Source: JALOTE01 sp031422195 (GTDB lineage: Bacteria; Pseudomonadota; Alphaproteobacteria; Rhizobiales; Rhizobiaceae). From it: DNA of 64,000 nt. The position numbers and the translations under genes are program-made. The stretch is from contig JANOPZ010000031.1 in assembly GCA_031422195.1 (NCBI GenBank), positions 37,333 to 101,332 on the forward strand. Reading direction: 5' to 3'. Shown one piece after another: positions 36,831-45,470 of the stretch. The stretch's first letter is position 1. Each line of letters begins with the position of its first letter. The notes beneath the pieces are model-generated. The model had not been told where the DNA came from and made no database searches. It saw only the letters and a list, made by a program, of their open reading frames with translations.

Positions 36831-37532
36831 ATGCTTGCTGACCCTGATTACACACAAAGGCGCGATACGATCCGGCATTACTTCGACCGGACGGCGGTTG
36901 ATGCGTGGAAGCGCTTTGCTTCCGACGCGCCAATGGGCCGCGTGCGCGCTTCTGTGCGCGAGGGCCGAGCACGGATGCGGGCTGAAATCCTGTCGCGTTT
37001 TCCAGCAGACCTACAAGGCTGGCGTATTTTGGACGCGGGTTGTGGTGCAGGCCATTTGGCCATTGAGCTTGCAAAACGCGGCGCTGATGTGACCGGCATT
37101 GATTTGTCGCCGGAGCTGGTTGGTTTTGCGCGGAAAGAAATTCCGGCATTTGATGGGCCGGGCCGCGTGCGCTTGCATTCAGGTGATATGCTGACGCGCA
37201 TTTTTGGACGGTTTGATGCTGTCGTGGCGATGGATTCCATTATTCATTACACACCGAAACAGGCTATTGAAGCGCTGATAACGATGGCTGGCAACACCGA
37301 CAAGAAAATCGTTTTCACCCATGTGCCGCGCACGCCATTGCTGCAAACCATGTATCTTGCCGGAAAACTGTTTCCGCGCCGCGACCGCTCGCCCGTGATT
37401 GAGCCGGTGGCAACCGATTGGCTGTCTGAAACTCTTGATAAAGAGATTGGCACCGACGGATGGACCTTTGGGCGCTCGGTGCGGGTATCAAGCGGGTTCT
37501 ATAACTCCCAAGCCTTGGAGATCACGCGCTAA
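36831..37532 (+). CDS. bchM: Mg-protoporphyrin IX O-methyltransferase
   Basis: A class I SAM methyltransferase of about 233 residues with motif I ILDAGCGAGHLAIELAKRGADVTGIDLSPE. The BchM-specific N-terminus RRDTIRHYFDRTAVDAWKRF supports the assignment. It methylates the C13 propionate of Mg-protoporphyrin IX, giving the substrate for AcsF. ATG 36831 is used rather than the TTG two codons upstream. Its TAA stop shares a base with the lhaA ATG. Confidence 0.93.
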   Translation: MLADPDYTQRRDTIRHYFDRTAVDAWKRFASDAPMGRVRASVREGRARMRAEILSRFPADLQGWRILDAGCGAGHLAIELAKRGADVTGIDLSPELVGFARKEIPAFDGPGRVRLHSGDMLTRIFGRFDAVVAMDSIIHYTPKQAIEALITMAGNTDKKIVFTHVPRTPLLQTMYLAGKLFPRRDRSPVIEPVATDWLSETLDKEIGTDGWTFGRSVRVSSGFYNSQALEITR

Positions 37533-38986
37533 TGTTCAAACGCAGCAGCGCCAGAACAGCTCCCAAAACGCCGCGTATGATTTTGGCGTTTCAGGCTATC
37601 AGCACACGGTTTCTGCCGTTTGCCGATGCGGCCACAGTGGATCTGCCTTTGCTGCGATTGTTGCGCTTATCGCTGTTCCAGGTTTCTGTTGCGATTGCGA
37701 CTGTTTTGCTGACCGGTACGCTTAACCGTGTCATGATTGTGGAACTCGGCGTGCCGACCAGTTTTGTTGCGCTGATGATTGCAATCCCTGTTTTAGCTGC
37801 GCCCGCGCGCGTGCTCATCGGCCATAGGTCTGATAATTATAAATCGGTTTTGGGCTGGCGGCGTGTGCCCTATATTTGGCTGGGCACAATGACGCAATTT
37901 GGCGGCTTGGCCATTATGCCTTTTGCGCTTTTGCTGATGCAGTCGCATACGCATGGGCCAGATTGGATTGGGCCAGTTGCCGCAATGGCCGCGTTTTTGA
38001 TCACCGGTCTTGGCATGCATATGACGCAAACTGCCGGCTTAGCTCTGGCAACAGATTTGGCATCTGATGAAAGTCGCCCCCGTGTGGTGGCATTAATGTA
38101 TGTGATGCTTTTGGTTGGCATGGTAGCGGCTGCACTGGCGTTTGGCCAATTGTTGCAAAACTACTCGCCGCTCCGGCTGATCCAAGTGGTGCAAGGTTGC
38201 GCCGTTGCGACTATTTTAATCAATGTGGTTTGCCTTTGGAAGCAGGAACCGCGCAACAAGATTGCATCGCATCCCGATCGTGAACTTATCAGATTTGCTG
38301 ATGCCTTGGCTACTTATCGCAGCAACCCAGATTTCAAACGCTTGATGACAACCGTTGGTGTTGGCGCTGCTGGTTTTGCCATGCAGGACGTCTTGCTGGA
38401 ACCTTATGGTGGCGAAATTTTAGGTTTGAGCGTGTCACAAACAACCATGTTGACCGCCATTTTTGCGGGCGCAGCGATTTTGGGTTTTGCCATAGCTGCC
38501 AAACTAATGGCCAAAGGCCAAGACATGCATGCAATGGCCGGCGCTGGCATGCTGGTAGGCATTATCGGCTTTTCTGCGGTGATTTTTGCTGAACCATTTC
38601 AATCGCCCGCACTGTTTCGTGTTGGCACGGCTTTTATCGGGTTTGGTGGCGGGCTGTTTGGCGTCGGCACGATGCTCGCTGCAATGCGGCTTGGTCAGCT
38701 GAGCAACAATGGAATTGCGATTGGCGCTTGGGGCGCAGTGCAGGCCACTGCCGCCGGTCTTGGAATTGCGTTTGGCGGTTTGATCCGTGACAGCGTCAAC
38801 AATGCCGTTGGTGTGGTGGCTGATCAGGCCCTGTCTGCGCCATTGGCTGGATATGCCGTTGTTTATCATATTGAAATTGCCCTGCTGTTTGCCGGGATAA
38901 TAGCCATTGGTCCGCTGGTGGGGCGCGACCGTTTTTTGAAACCTGAACATCCTCAGCCGTTCGGCCTTGCCGAATTGCCGGGATAA
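37532..38986 (+). CDS. lhaA: LH1 assembly MFS protein LhaA
   Basis: A 484-residue protein of the PucC/LhaA family with about 12 membrane segments. Signatures are TGTLNRVMIVELGVPTSFVALMIAIPVLAAPARVLIGHRSDNYKSVLGWRRVPYIWLG and AIGAWGAVQATAAGLGIAFGG. The position between bchM and puhA is that of lhaA (ORF1696) in other purple bacteria, where it assists LH1 assembly. It is a paralogue of the pucC-like gene at 24616. Confidence 0.9.
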   Translation: MFKRSSARTAPKTPRMILAFQAISTRFLPFADAATVDLPLLRLLRLSLFQVSVAIATVLLTGTLNRVMIVELGVPTSFVALMIAIPVLAAPARVLIGHRSDNYKSVLGWRRVPYIWLGTMTQFGGLAIMPFALLLMQSHTHGPDWIGPVAAMAAFLITGLGMHMTQTAGLALATDLASDESRPRVVALMYVMLLVGMVAAALAFGQLLQNYSPLRLIQVVQGCAVATILINVVCLWKQEPRNKIASHPDRELIRFADALATYRSNPDFKRLMTTVGVGAAGFAMQDVLLEPYGGEILGLSVSQTTMLTAIFAGAAILGFAIAAKLMAKGQDMHAMAGAGMLVGIIGFSAVIFAEPFQSPALFRVGTAFIGFGGGLFGVGTMLAAMRLGQLSNNGIAIGAWGAVQATAAGLGIAFGGLIRDSVNNAVGVVADQALSAPLAGYAVVYHIEIALLFAGIIAIGPLVGRDRFLKPEHPQPFGLAELPG

Positions 38987-39011
38987 CGCTCAACCGAAGG
39001 AGTGTCGACAC

Positions 39012-39809
39012 ATGGAAACTGGTGCCATTACTGGATATATTGATACCGCGCAGGTGCTTTTGTACTTGTTTTGGATTTTCTTTGCCGGCTTGATTTATTA
39101 TCTTGATATGGAAGGCCGCCGCGAAGGCTTCCCGATGGAGTCGGACGCAACCGGCGCCTATGAGAAGAATAAATGGCTGTTTATGCCAGCGCCAAAGACG
39201 TTTAAGTTACCACATGGCCATGGTAGCGTTACTGTACCAAATATGGCGCGTGACAATGCCGAACGTCCGGTTCCTGGCAAAAAAGTTTATTCGTTTGCCG
39301 GTTCGCCCTATACGCCAACGGGCGCAAATCCGATGCTGGATTCAATTGGGCCCGGTTCTTGGGCGATGCGTGCTGATGTGCCCGATTTAACAGTGCACGG
39401 CCACGCAAAAATCCGGCCATTACGCGCAGAACCTGCGTTTTCGATTGCCAAAGGTGATCTTGATCCACGCGGATTGCGCGTTGTGGGCCATGATAGCGTG
39501 ATTGCAGGCCGTATTGCCGATGTTTGGGTCGATACTTCTGAACAGATGATTCGCTATCTGGAAGTTACAACTGGCGAAGGTGAAACAGCGCGCAATGTGC
39601 TGGTTCCTTACAATTTTGCCATGATGAAAACACCGCGCGACAAGCAAGTTGTGTTTTATGTGCATGCCATTTCTGGCGCACAATTTGAAGACGTTCCGCG
39701 CACGAAAAAAGCCGATGAAGTAACGTTTCTCGAAGAAGATAAAATCATGGCCTATTTCGGCTCGGGTCTGCTCTATTCGACGCCGAAACGAATTGGGCCA
39801 AAACTGTAA
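39012..39809 (+). CDS. puhA: Photosynthetic reaction centre, H subunit
   Basis: A protein of about 265 residues with a single N-terminal transmembrane helix (IDTAQVLLYLFWIFFAGLIYYLDMEGRREGFPMESD) and a large cytoplasmic beta-rich domain. The C-terminal region has KIMAYFGSGLLYSTPKR. PuhA caps the L and M subunits and shapes proton uptake to QB. ATG 39012 is chosen over the open frame to 38967 because it follows a gaagg ribosome site and gives the canonical METGAITGYID start. Confidence 0.95.
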   Translation: METGAITGYIDTAQVLLYLFWIFFAGLIYYLDMEGRREGFPMESDATGAYEKNKWLFMPAPKTFKLPHGHGSVTVPNMARDNAERPVPGKKVYSFAGSPYTPTGANPMLDSIGPGSWAMRADVPDLTVHGHAKIRPLRAEPAFSIAKGDLDPRGLRVVGHDSVIAGRIADVWVDTSEQMIRYLEVTTGEGETARNVLVPYNFAMMKTPRDKQVVFYVHAISGAQFEDVPRTKKADEVTFLEEDKIMAYFGSGLLYSTPKRIGPKL

Positions 39810-39820
39810 GGACTTGAGTT

Positions 39821-40546
39821 ATGAGTGAGACTGGCGGTCCAGAACACGAAATTGAACCCGTCCCGGGCTTGCCAGGGCGCTTACCAGACGGTGAGTTTAT
39901 CGTCTGGCAGGGGCACCCGGCGTTCAAGATCGTTATGACGAGGCTTTTGCGTGCCCGCTGGATTGCGATCTATTTTGCCGCCGCCGCACTTTGGAGTGTG
40001 GCGGTGGGGGTCAATAATAGTGAAGGTCTGTGGCAGCTTTTGGGGCGACTCACGTTCATTATTGTTGCAGCAATTATCTTCTTTGGCCTGTTGGCACTGT
40101 ATGCGCGGGCGGTTGCCAAAACCTCTCTCTACACGCTGACAAATAAACGTTTGGTCATGCGGGTTGGTATTGCAATTTCAGCAAGTTTTAATTTGCCATT
40201 TAAGCAAATTGCCGGCGCCGATTTTCGAGTTGGCAAAGATGGTTCAGGCGATGTGGCGCTGACCCTCAAATCAGGCCATGGGCTTTCCGGCTCAGTGTTT
40301 TTTCCGCACCAGCGCGGTGGCTTATGGCGCAAGCTATCACCGCAAATGATTTGCCTTCCAGATGCGAAATCGGTGGCTGAAAAGCTCGCACAACAATTAC
40401 GCGCATATGCTCCTACGTCGCAAGAGACAGCGGAACATGCAGGTGATATCGTCATTTTGGATGATGCGTTAGCTGTCCAAGTTGAAGGCAGTAAAGTGCA
40501 GCCAAGGCGCGTTGTTCGCAACCCGAACGTGCCTTTGACGCGCTAA
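39821..40546 (+). CDS. puhB: Photosynthetic complex assembly protein PuhB
   Basis: A 241-residue protein with hydrophobic segments at about residues 45-65 and 75-100 and a PH-like cytoplasmic region (TLTNKRLVMRVGIAISASFNLPFKQIAGADFR). This matches PuhB, a reaction-centre assembly factor encoded after puhA. The gap from puhA is 11 bases and to puhC 15 bases. Confidence 0.9.
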   Translation: MSETGGPEHEIEPVPGLPGRLPDGEFIVWQGHPAFKIVMTRLLRARWIAIYFAAAALWSVAVGVNNSEGLWQLLGRLTFIIVAAIIFFGLLALYARAVAKTSLYTLTNKRLVMRVGIAISASFNLPFKQIAGADFRVGKDGSGDVALTLKSGHGLSGSVFFPHQRGGLWRKLSPQMICLPDAKSVAEKLAQQLRAYAPTSQETAEHAGDIVILDDALAVQVEGSKVQPRRVVRNPNVPLTR

Positions 40547-40561
40547 ATCGAAAGACTGAAA

Positions 40562-41095
40562 ATGGCTTATGTACACACAGCTGCCCGTGCTGAAATCAGC
40601 AACAAAGCTGTGGCAAGCCAAAGCCAAGCGCATGTTATGTTGAAGATTATCGCGGGCGTTATTTGCCTTGGTTTGGTACTTGTCACATTTGGTAAATTGA
40701 CGGGCGTTGGCGTTGAGCTGACGCAAAACGGGGCCGCTATTGCCACTCATCAGGTGACGATGATGCTCGGTGCCGACGACTCTGTTGCACTGAAGTCTGT
40801 AGAAACGGGCGCTGTGATTGCGGGTTTTGATAAAGGTCATGGCGGTTTCCTGCGCAATGCCATCCGTGCATTTGGCCTTAAACGCAATCAAATGGATATT
40901 TTACCGCAAACACCATTCGTGGTGACCCGGTGGGAAAGTGGGCGCGTTACACTCAACGATCCAGCCACCAACCATCAGGTTCCGGTGGATTCATTCGGGC
41001 CAATGGTGACAAAAATGTTTGCACCATTGGTGGAAAAAAAATTGGCTAGAACCAGCGGTTCGAATTTCCAAAACGGAAACTTGAAAGGAGGTTAA
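40562..41095 (+). CDS. puhC: Photosynthetic complex assembly protein PuhC
   Basis: A 177-residue protein with one N-terminal membrane segment (MLKIIAGVICLGLVLVTFGKLTGVG, about residues 27-50) and a periplasmic domain. The conserved features LKSVETGAVIAGFDKGHGGFLRNAIRAFG and RWESGRVTLNDPATNHQVPVDSFG support the call. PuhC aids RC-LH1 organisation. The last codons contain a strong ribosome site (aaaggaggt) for the next gene, which starts two bases after the stop. Confidence 0.9.
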   Translation: MAYVHTAARAEISNKAVASQSQAHVMLKIIAGVICLGLVLVTFGKLTGVGVELTQNGAAIATHQVTMMLGADDSVALKSVETGAVIAGFDKGHGGFLRNAIRAFGLKRNQMDILPQTPFVVTRWESGRVTLNDPATNHQVPVDSFGPMVTKMFAPLVEKKLARTSGSNFQNGNLKGG

Positions 41096-41096
41096 T

Positions 41097-41393
41097 ATGG
41101 GTGTTTTCACAAAAACAAAGATCGACGTGCCGTGCACGATAGAGGTCAACAACACCTTTGAAGCATTGGGTGCGCATGTCCGCTTTGATAACGGTATGTC
41201 AGTTAACCCCGGTGATGAGGTTTTGGTTCACGGGGCGCCGGTTGCAGTGCCTTATGGCCACAACGAAACCTTTAAGCGTATGGCAACGATAACCCGCGCT
41301 TCCACAGTTGAACGGCTATGGACCCGTGCTACGGGCGACTTCGAAGTGATGGAACTGTGTGAATTTTCGTTTTCGGAAAGGGCTTCGTTATGA
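41097..41393 (+). CDS. Conserved small protein of the puhC-acsF interval
   Basis: A 98-residue soluble protein with no signal or membrane segment. The middle VRFDNGMSVNPGDEVLVHGAPVAVPYGH looks like a small beta-barrel. It has a strong ribosome site and overlaps acsF by four bases (ATGA), so it is certainly translated. Small genes occur at this spot in other purple bacterial clusters, but I do not know an assigned function. A role with AcsF or complex assembly is an inference from position only. Confidence 0.75.
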   Translation: MGVFTKTKIDVPCTIEVNNTFEALGAHVRFDNGMSVNPGDEVLVHGAPVAVPYGHNETFKRMATITRASTVERLWTRATGDFEVMELCEFSFSERASL

Positions 41394-42478
41394 ACACTCA
41401 TGTTGCGGCCGATGATTTCGTTGGCCAAATGCAAATCCAGAACGAAACCACCCAGACCGCGGTGAGTTCCACGATGCTCAATCCACGGTTTTATACCACG
41501 GATTTTGACGAGATGGACCGGCTTGATGTGTCCGGCGTTCGTGGTGAATGGGACGCACTGATTGCGGAAATGAAATCTGACCCTAACAAGGGCCATTTCA
41601 AACGCAATGAAAACTGGAACACGATTGATTTAGAGTCTCTTCCAGAGGGCCTTCGCAAAGAGTTCACCGACTTTTTGGTGTCGTCTTTGACAGCTGAATT
41701 TTCGGGCTGCGTGCTGTATAAAGAGATGAAGCGTCGCGGCACCAACGCTGATATCTGCGAGCTATTTGGCTATATGAGCCGTGACGAAAGCCGCCATGCC
41801 GGCTTCATCAATGATGCGCTGAAAGAGTTTAATATCGCCGTGAATATGGGCTTTTTGGCCAAGGCCAAAAAATATACCTATTTCCGGCCGAAGTTTATTT
41901 ATTATGCGACTTACCTGTCTGAAAAGATTGGCTATGCGCGTTATATCACTATTTTCCGGCATTTGGAAAAACACCCGGAGCGGCTGTTTCATCCGATCTT
42001 CAAGTGGTTTGAAGAATGGTGCAATGATGAGTTTCGTCATGGCGAAGCCTTCTCGTTGATCATGCGTTCTGATCCGAAATTAACCGCTGGCATGAATAGA
42101 TATTGGATTAAATTCTTCCTGCTTGCCGTGTTTGCCACCATGTTTGCGCGGGACAGTGCGCGTCCGCATTTCCATGCCGCACTCGGTGTTGATATTGAAG
42201 ATTACGATATGAAGGTGTTTCGTCTGACCAGTGAGATCACGAAGCAGGTTTTCCCGCTGACAATTGATCTGGATCATCCCGGTTTCATGAAAAATGTGCG
42301 TAAACTCAATCAAATCAACGTCGAGATGGGCGCATTGGAAGGTCAAACCGGAATTGGCGCTAAAATAAAACGCGGCCTACTCACAGCCAAAGCGGGCGTC
42401 GCATTTGTGCAACTTTATATGATTCCAACGATCAGCAATGATGTTCCGGCAACTAGCCGGTTACAACCGGTGTGGTGA
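41390..42478 (+). CDS. acsF: Mg-protoporphyrin IX monomethyl ester oxidative cyclase, aerobic
   Basis: A 362-residue di-iron enzyme. Ligand motifs include LTAEFSGCVLYKEMKRR, DESRHAGF and NDEFRHGEAF (ExxH pairs). The N-terminal MLNPRFYTTDFDEMDRLDVS is characteristic of AcsF. It forms the isocyclic ring E with O2, giving divinyl-protochlorophyllide. No anaerobic cyclase (bchE) is present in the window, which points to aerobic pigment synthesis. Confidence 0.95.
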   Translation: MNTHVAADDFVGQMQIQNETTQTAVSSTMLNPRFYTTDFDEMDRLDVSGVRGEWDALIAEMKSDPNKGHFKRNENWNTIDLESLPEGLRKEFTDFLVSSLTAEFSGCVLYKEMKRRGTNADICELFGYMSRDESRHAGFINDALKEFNIAVNMGFLAKAKKYTYFRPKFIYYATYLSEKIGYARYITIFRHLEKHPERLFHPIFKWFEEWCNDEFRHGEAFSLIMRSDPKLTAGMNRYWIKFFLLAVFATMFARDSARPHFHAALGVDIEDYDMKVFRLTSEITKQVFPLTIDLDHPGFMKNVRKLNQINVEMGALEGQTGIGAKIKRGLLTAKAGVAFVQLYMIPTISNDVPATSRLQPVW

Positions 42479-42486
42479 CGTAAAAT

Positions 42487-43320
42487 ATGGCGCTGATCCT
42501 TGGCACGTTTGGTCTGGCGATTTTGGCTTGGTGGGGCTCCACCGGCCTCATCGTCTTGGCTGTGCGTTCTTTTGAAAAGCGTCATGGTTTGGTGGTGATT
42601 GGCGCTGCTTTCATGGCGGCTCTTGGCGTCGCCATTTTGGTTATCTCTGCTGACATGCGGACACCAAGCGGAGCGGTTGCAGCTTTCGTGGGCGCATTGC
42701 TCATTTGGGCGTTTTTTGAAGTGGCGTTTCTTTCGGGTTGGATAACCGGTCCGCGCACAACACCGCTGCCTGCCAATGTCATTGGGCGCGAGCGTTTCAA
42801 ACTGGCTGTCGAAACGGTCATTTATCATGAAATTGCGCTGGTTGGCACTTTGGTGTTGCTGGTGGCCACGATGTGGGGTTCAGACAATCATGTTGGCGTG
42901 ATGATATTTGCTTTACTTTGGGTGATGCGATTGGCATCAAAATTCATTTTGTTTTTGGGTGCGCGGCATTCCTTAAGTGAGATGATCCCACCGCGCTTAA
43001 CCTATCTACAGAGTTATTTCCGCACTGATCATACCACGAAATTGTTCCCGATTGTGATGCTTGTTGGTACAGCCAACCTAGGGTTTTTAGTGCGCGCAGC
43101 GCTCACCAGCGAAGATCCATTCTTGAGTGTTGCCCATGTTTTGGCGGCGACCTTCATTCTGCTGGCCCTAGCCGAGCTAATTTTTCTCAATCTTCCTATC
43201 CGCGATAGTGCGCTTTGGGCATGGGCAATGCCCAATTTGAAACGTGAGAAAGCGGATGCTCACCAAAATGATAACAATGTTAGGCCGGCTCAACCGGTTC
43301 GTGTCGGAGGCATCAATTGA
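42487..43320 (+). CDS. puhE: Photosynthetic complex assembly protein 2 (PuhE, DUF3623)
   Basis: A 277-residue integral membrane protein with about seven hydrophobic segments. The conserved FFEVAFLSGWITGPR and LRLASKFILFLGARHSLSEMIPPRLTYLQSYF-like regions mark the PuhE family, found between acsF and hemA in many clusters. Function is in bacteriochlorophyll or RC-LH1 biogenesis, not known in detail. Its stop shares a base with the hemA ATG. Confidence 0.9.
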   Translation: MALILGTFGLAILAWWGSTGLIVLAVRSFEKRHGLVVIGAAFMAALGVAILVISADMRTPSGAVAAFVGALLIWAFFEVAFLSGWITGPRTTPLPANVIGRERFKLAVETVIYHEIALVGTLVLLVATMWGSDNHVGVMIFALLWVMRLASKFILFLGARHSLSEMIPPRLTYLQSYFRTDHTTKLFPIVMLVGTANLGFLVRAALTSEDPFLSVAHVLAATFILLALAELIFLNLPIRDSALWAWAMPNLKREKADAHQNDNNVRPAQPVRVGGIN

Positions 43321-44540
43321 TGTTCAATTTTGAAGACCATTTCACCGCCCAATTAGCCACGCTCCACGACGCTGGCAATTACCGCGTTTTTGCCGATATT
43401 GAGCGTCAGGCGGGCCAGTTTCCGCGTGCCACGCGGCACCGGCCGGATGGCACCAGCCATGATGTGACAGTGTGGTGCTCGAATGATTATTTGGGCATGG
43501 GCCAGCATCCGAAAGTTACCGGCGCAATGCATGCCGCGATTGATAAATCAGGCACTGGCGCAGGCGGCACACGGAATATTTCAGGCACAAACCATTATCA
43601 TGTGGTGCTTGAGAAAGAATTGGCGGATTTGCATGGGAAAGAAGCGGCGCTGATATTCACATCAGGCTATGTGTCGAACTGGGCGGCGCTCGGAACATTG
43701 GGCTCGAAAATTCCCGGGCTGATTATTTATTCTGATGCTCTGAACCACGCCTCGATGATTGAGGGCATTCGCCATTCCAAAGCCGAACGGCGTGTCTGGC
43801 GGCATAATGATGTGAAACATCTGGCTGAATTGATGGCCGCTGATGACCCGGCCGCACCAAAAATGGTGGCGTTTGAGAGCGTTTATTCGATGGACGGCGA
43901 TATTGCGCCGATCAAAGACATTTTGGATGTTGCAGACCGCTTTGGCGCGATGACTTATTTGGATGAAGTGCACGGCGTTGGCATGTATGGAACCCGCGGC
44001 GGCGGCGTGGCAGAGCGTGAAGGCTTAATGCACCGCGTGACGGTTATCGAAGGCACGCTTGGCAAAGCCTTTGGCGTGATGGGCGGCTATATTACCGGCT
44101 CGACTGCATTGATTGATTTCGTGCGCTCGTTCTCGTCAGGGTTTATTTTCACAACGGCACTGCCACCGGCGCTTGCTGCAGGCGCTGCAGCATCCATTAT
44201 GCATTTGAAAGAAAGCCAGGAAGAGCGGCGCTTACATCAAGCCAATGTCGCTAAAGTCCGCCAAGGCTTAGAGCGCGCGGGCATTCCTTACATGCCAAAC
44301 CCGAGCCATATTGTGCCGGTGATGGTGGGCAATGCTGCCAAATGCAAATGGATTTCGGATGTTTTGCTTGAGACCTACGGAATCTACGTGCAGCCGATCA
44401 ATTATCCGACCGTGCCCGTCAAAACCGAGCGGCTGCGCATAACGCCAACACCGGCGCACACCGATGCTGATATCAAACACCTTGTCTCGTCGCTGTCAGA
44501 CCTCTGGAGCCAATGTGCGCTTGCAAGAATGGTGGCGTGA
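43320..44540 (+). CDS. hemA: 5-aminolevulinate synthase
   Basis: A PLP enzyme of about 406 residues that condenses glycine and succinyl-CoA to ALA (Shemin pathway). The N-terminus has WCSNDYLGMGQHP. The substrate region is GTGAGGTRNISGTNHYHVVLE. The PLP lysine is in EGTLGKAFGVMGGYI, and DEVHGVGMYG binds the cofactor. Located at the end of the bch-puh unit, it links tetrapyrrole supply to photosynthesis expression. An ALA synthase elsewhere in the genome would be a paralogue. Confidence 0.95.
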   Translation: MFNFEDHFTAQLATLHDAGNYRVFADIERQAGQFPRATRHRPDGTSHDVTVWCSNDYLGMGQHPKVTGAMHAAIDKSGTGAGGTRNISGTNHYHVVLEKELADLHGKEAALIFTSGYVSNWAALGTLGSKIPGLIIYSDALNHASMIEGIRHSKAERRVWRHNDVKHLAELMAADDPAAPKMVAFESVYSMDGDIAPIKDILDVADRFGAMTYLDEVHGVGMYGTRGGGVAEREGLMHRVTVIEGTLGKAFGVMGGYITGSTALIDFVRSFSSGFIFTTALPPALAAGAAASIMHLKESQEERRLHQANVAKVRQGLERAGIPYMPNPSHIVPVMVGNAAKCKWISDVLLETYGIYVQPINYPTVPVKTERLRITPTPAHTDADIKHLVSSLSDLWSQCALARMVA

Positions 44541-44569
44541 GACCCGGATACAAAATGAAACTTCAATCA

Positions 44570-44690
44570 TAGTCATCCCCGCATTTATTGCGGGGACCCA
44601 GACTTTCTTTTTATTCATTAACTCTGTTTTTGAGCTAATCTTATCAAAGCAAACGAGCCTGCGTCCTCCCAATAAATGCGGGAATGACTA
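44570..44690. repeat. Family A composite palindromic element, copy 2
   Basis: A 121-base element bounded by tagtcatccccgcattt and its inverted copy (16 of 17 bases). The left hairpin is ccccgcatttattgcgggg. The spacer begins with the shared motif ccagactttctt. The right hairpin is shorter (cctcccaataaatgcggga). It occupies most of the gap between hemA and crtA and matches copy 1 at 23002-23103 in layout. Confidence 0.75.
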
Positions 44691-44728
44691 ACATTCAGAG
44701 ACCGCCGTTCTGTTTCAGAGCAATTCCC

Positions 44729-45448
44729 ATGATAGTCACCCTCAGCCTTTACCGTTATGAAAGCCTCGGCGCTAAACTGTGGGCATTCAGCCGTATGGGC
44801 TTTGCAAGGCTGATGATGCCGCGCGTTAAAGGCCTCACATTTTGGAAACTGATGGGCACCGGCGCAGGTGACGGGTTTTCGACCAAGCCAAATTTAGGTG
44901 TCTATACGATTTTGTGTGTTTGGGCTGATGAACCCAGCGCGAAAGCAGCATTGCGGACAAAACAACCATTCACGGGCAACGCCAAACGCAGCGCCTGCCA
45001 TGTGCATTTAACGCTGTCGCCAACGCAAGTCCGCGGTGATTGGTCGGGTGGTCATCCATTTGGCTCCACAGTATTTCACACGCCGGACGGGCCGGTTGTA
45101 GCGCTGACACGGGCAACGATCCGCCTTCGCCATTTGCGCCAGTTTTGGCAACGTGTGCCAGCCATATCCGATGCAATTCAAGATGAAGAGACCCGCCATT
45201 TTATGATGGGCATGGGCGAGGTGCCGTGGTTGCACCAAGTAACGTTTTCGATCTGGAGTGATGGCGATGCGATGCGGGCATTTTCGCTGACCAGCCCAAG
45301 TCACGGTGAAGCTGTGCGCCAGGCTTACCAAAAAGGCTGGTTCAAAGATCAAATGTTTGCGCGGTTTAATTTGCTGGCTATAGATGGCCACTGGCCGGAA
45401 CTCGACAAATTGCCGTTTTTAGCGCATTTAAAAACCACCTCAATTTAA
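44729..45448 (+). CDS. crtA: Spheroidene monooxygenase (carotenoid ketolase)
   Basis: A protein of about 239 residues beginning MIVTLSLYRYESLGAKLWAFSRMGFAR. It has LMGTGAGDGFSTKPNLGVY and the FTGNAKRSACHVHLTLSPTQVRGDWSGGHPF region characteristic of CrtA. It uses O2 to convert spheroidene to spheroidenone. The frame is open back to 44684, but that part overlaps the palindromic element, so the ATG at 44729 is chosen. It is followed by idi after 22 bases. Confidence 0.9.
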   Translation: MIVTLSLYRYESLGAKLWAFSRMGFARLMMPRVKGLTFWKLMGTGAGDGFSTKPNLGVYTILCVWADEPSAKAALRTKQPFTGNAKRSACHVHLTLSPTQVRGDWSGGHPFGSTVFHTPDGPVVALTRATIRLRHLRQFWQRVPAISDAIQDEETRHFMMGMGEVPWLHQVTFSIWSDGDAMRAFSLTSPSHGEAVRQAYQKGWFKDQMFARFNLLAIDGHWPELDKLPFLAHLKTTSI

Positions 45449-45470
45449 TATATCCAATGAGTTTGAGCTT

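Noticed and set aside
44684..44728. N-terminal extension of crtA
   Set aside because: It runs into the palindromic element, and the ATG at 44729 gives the normal CrtA N-terminus.
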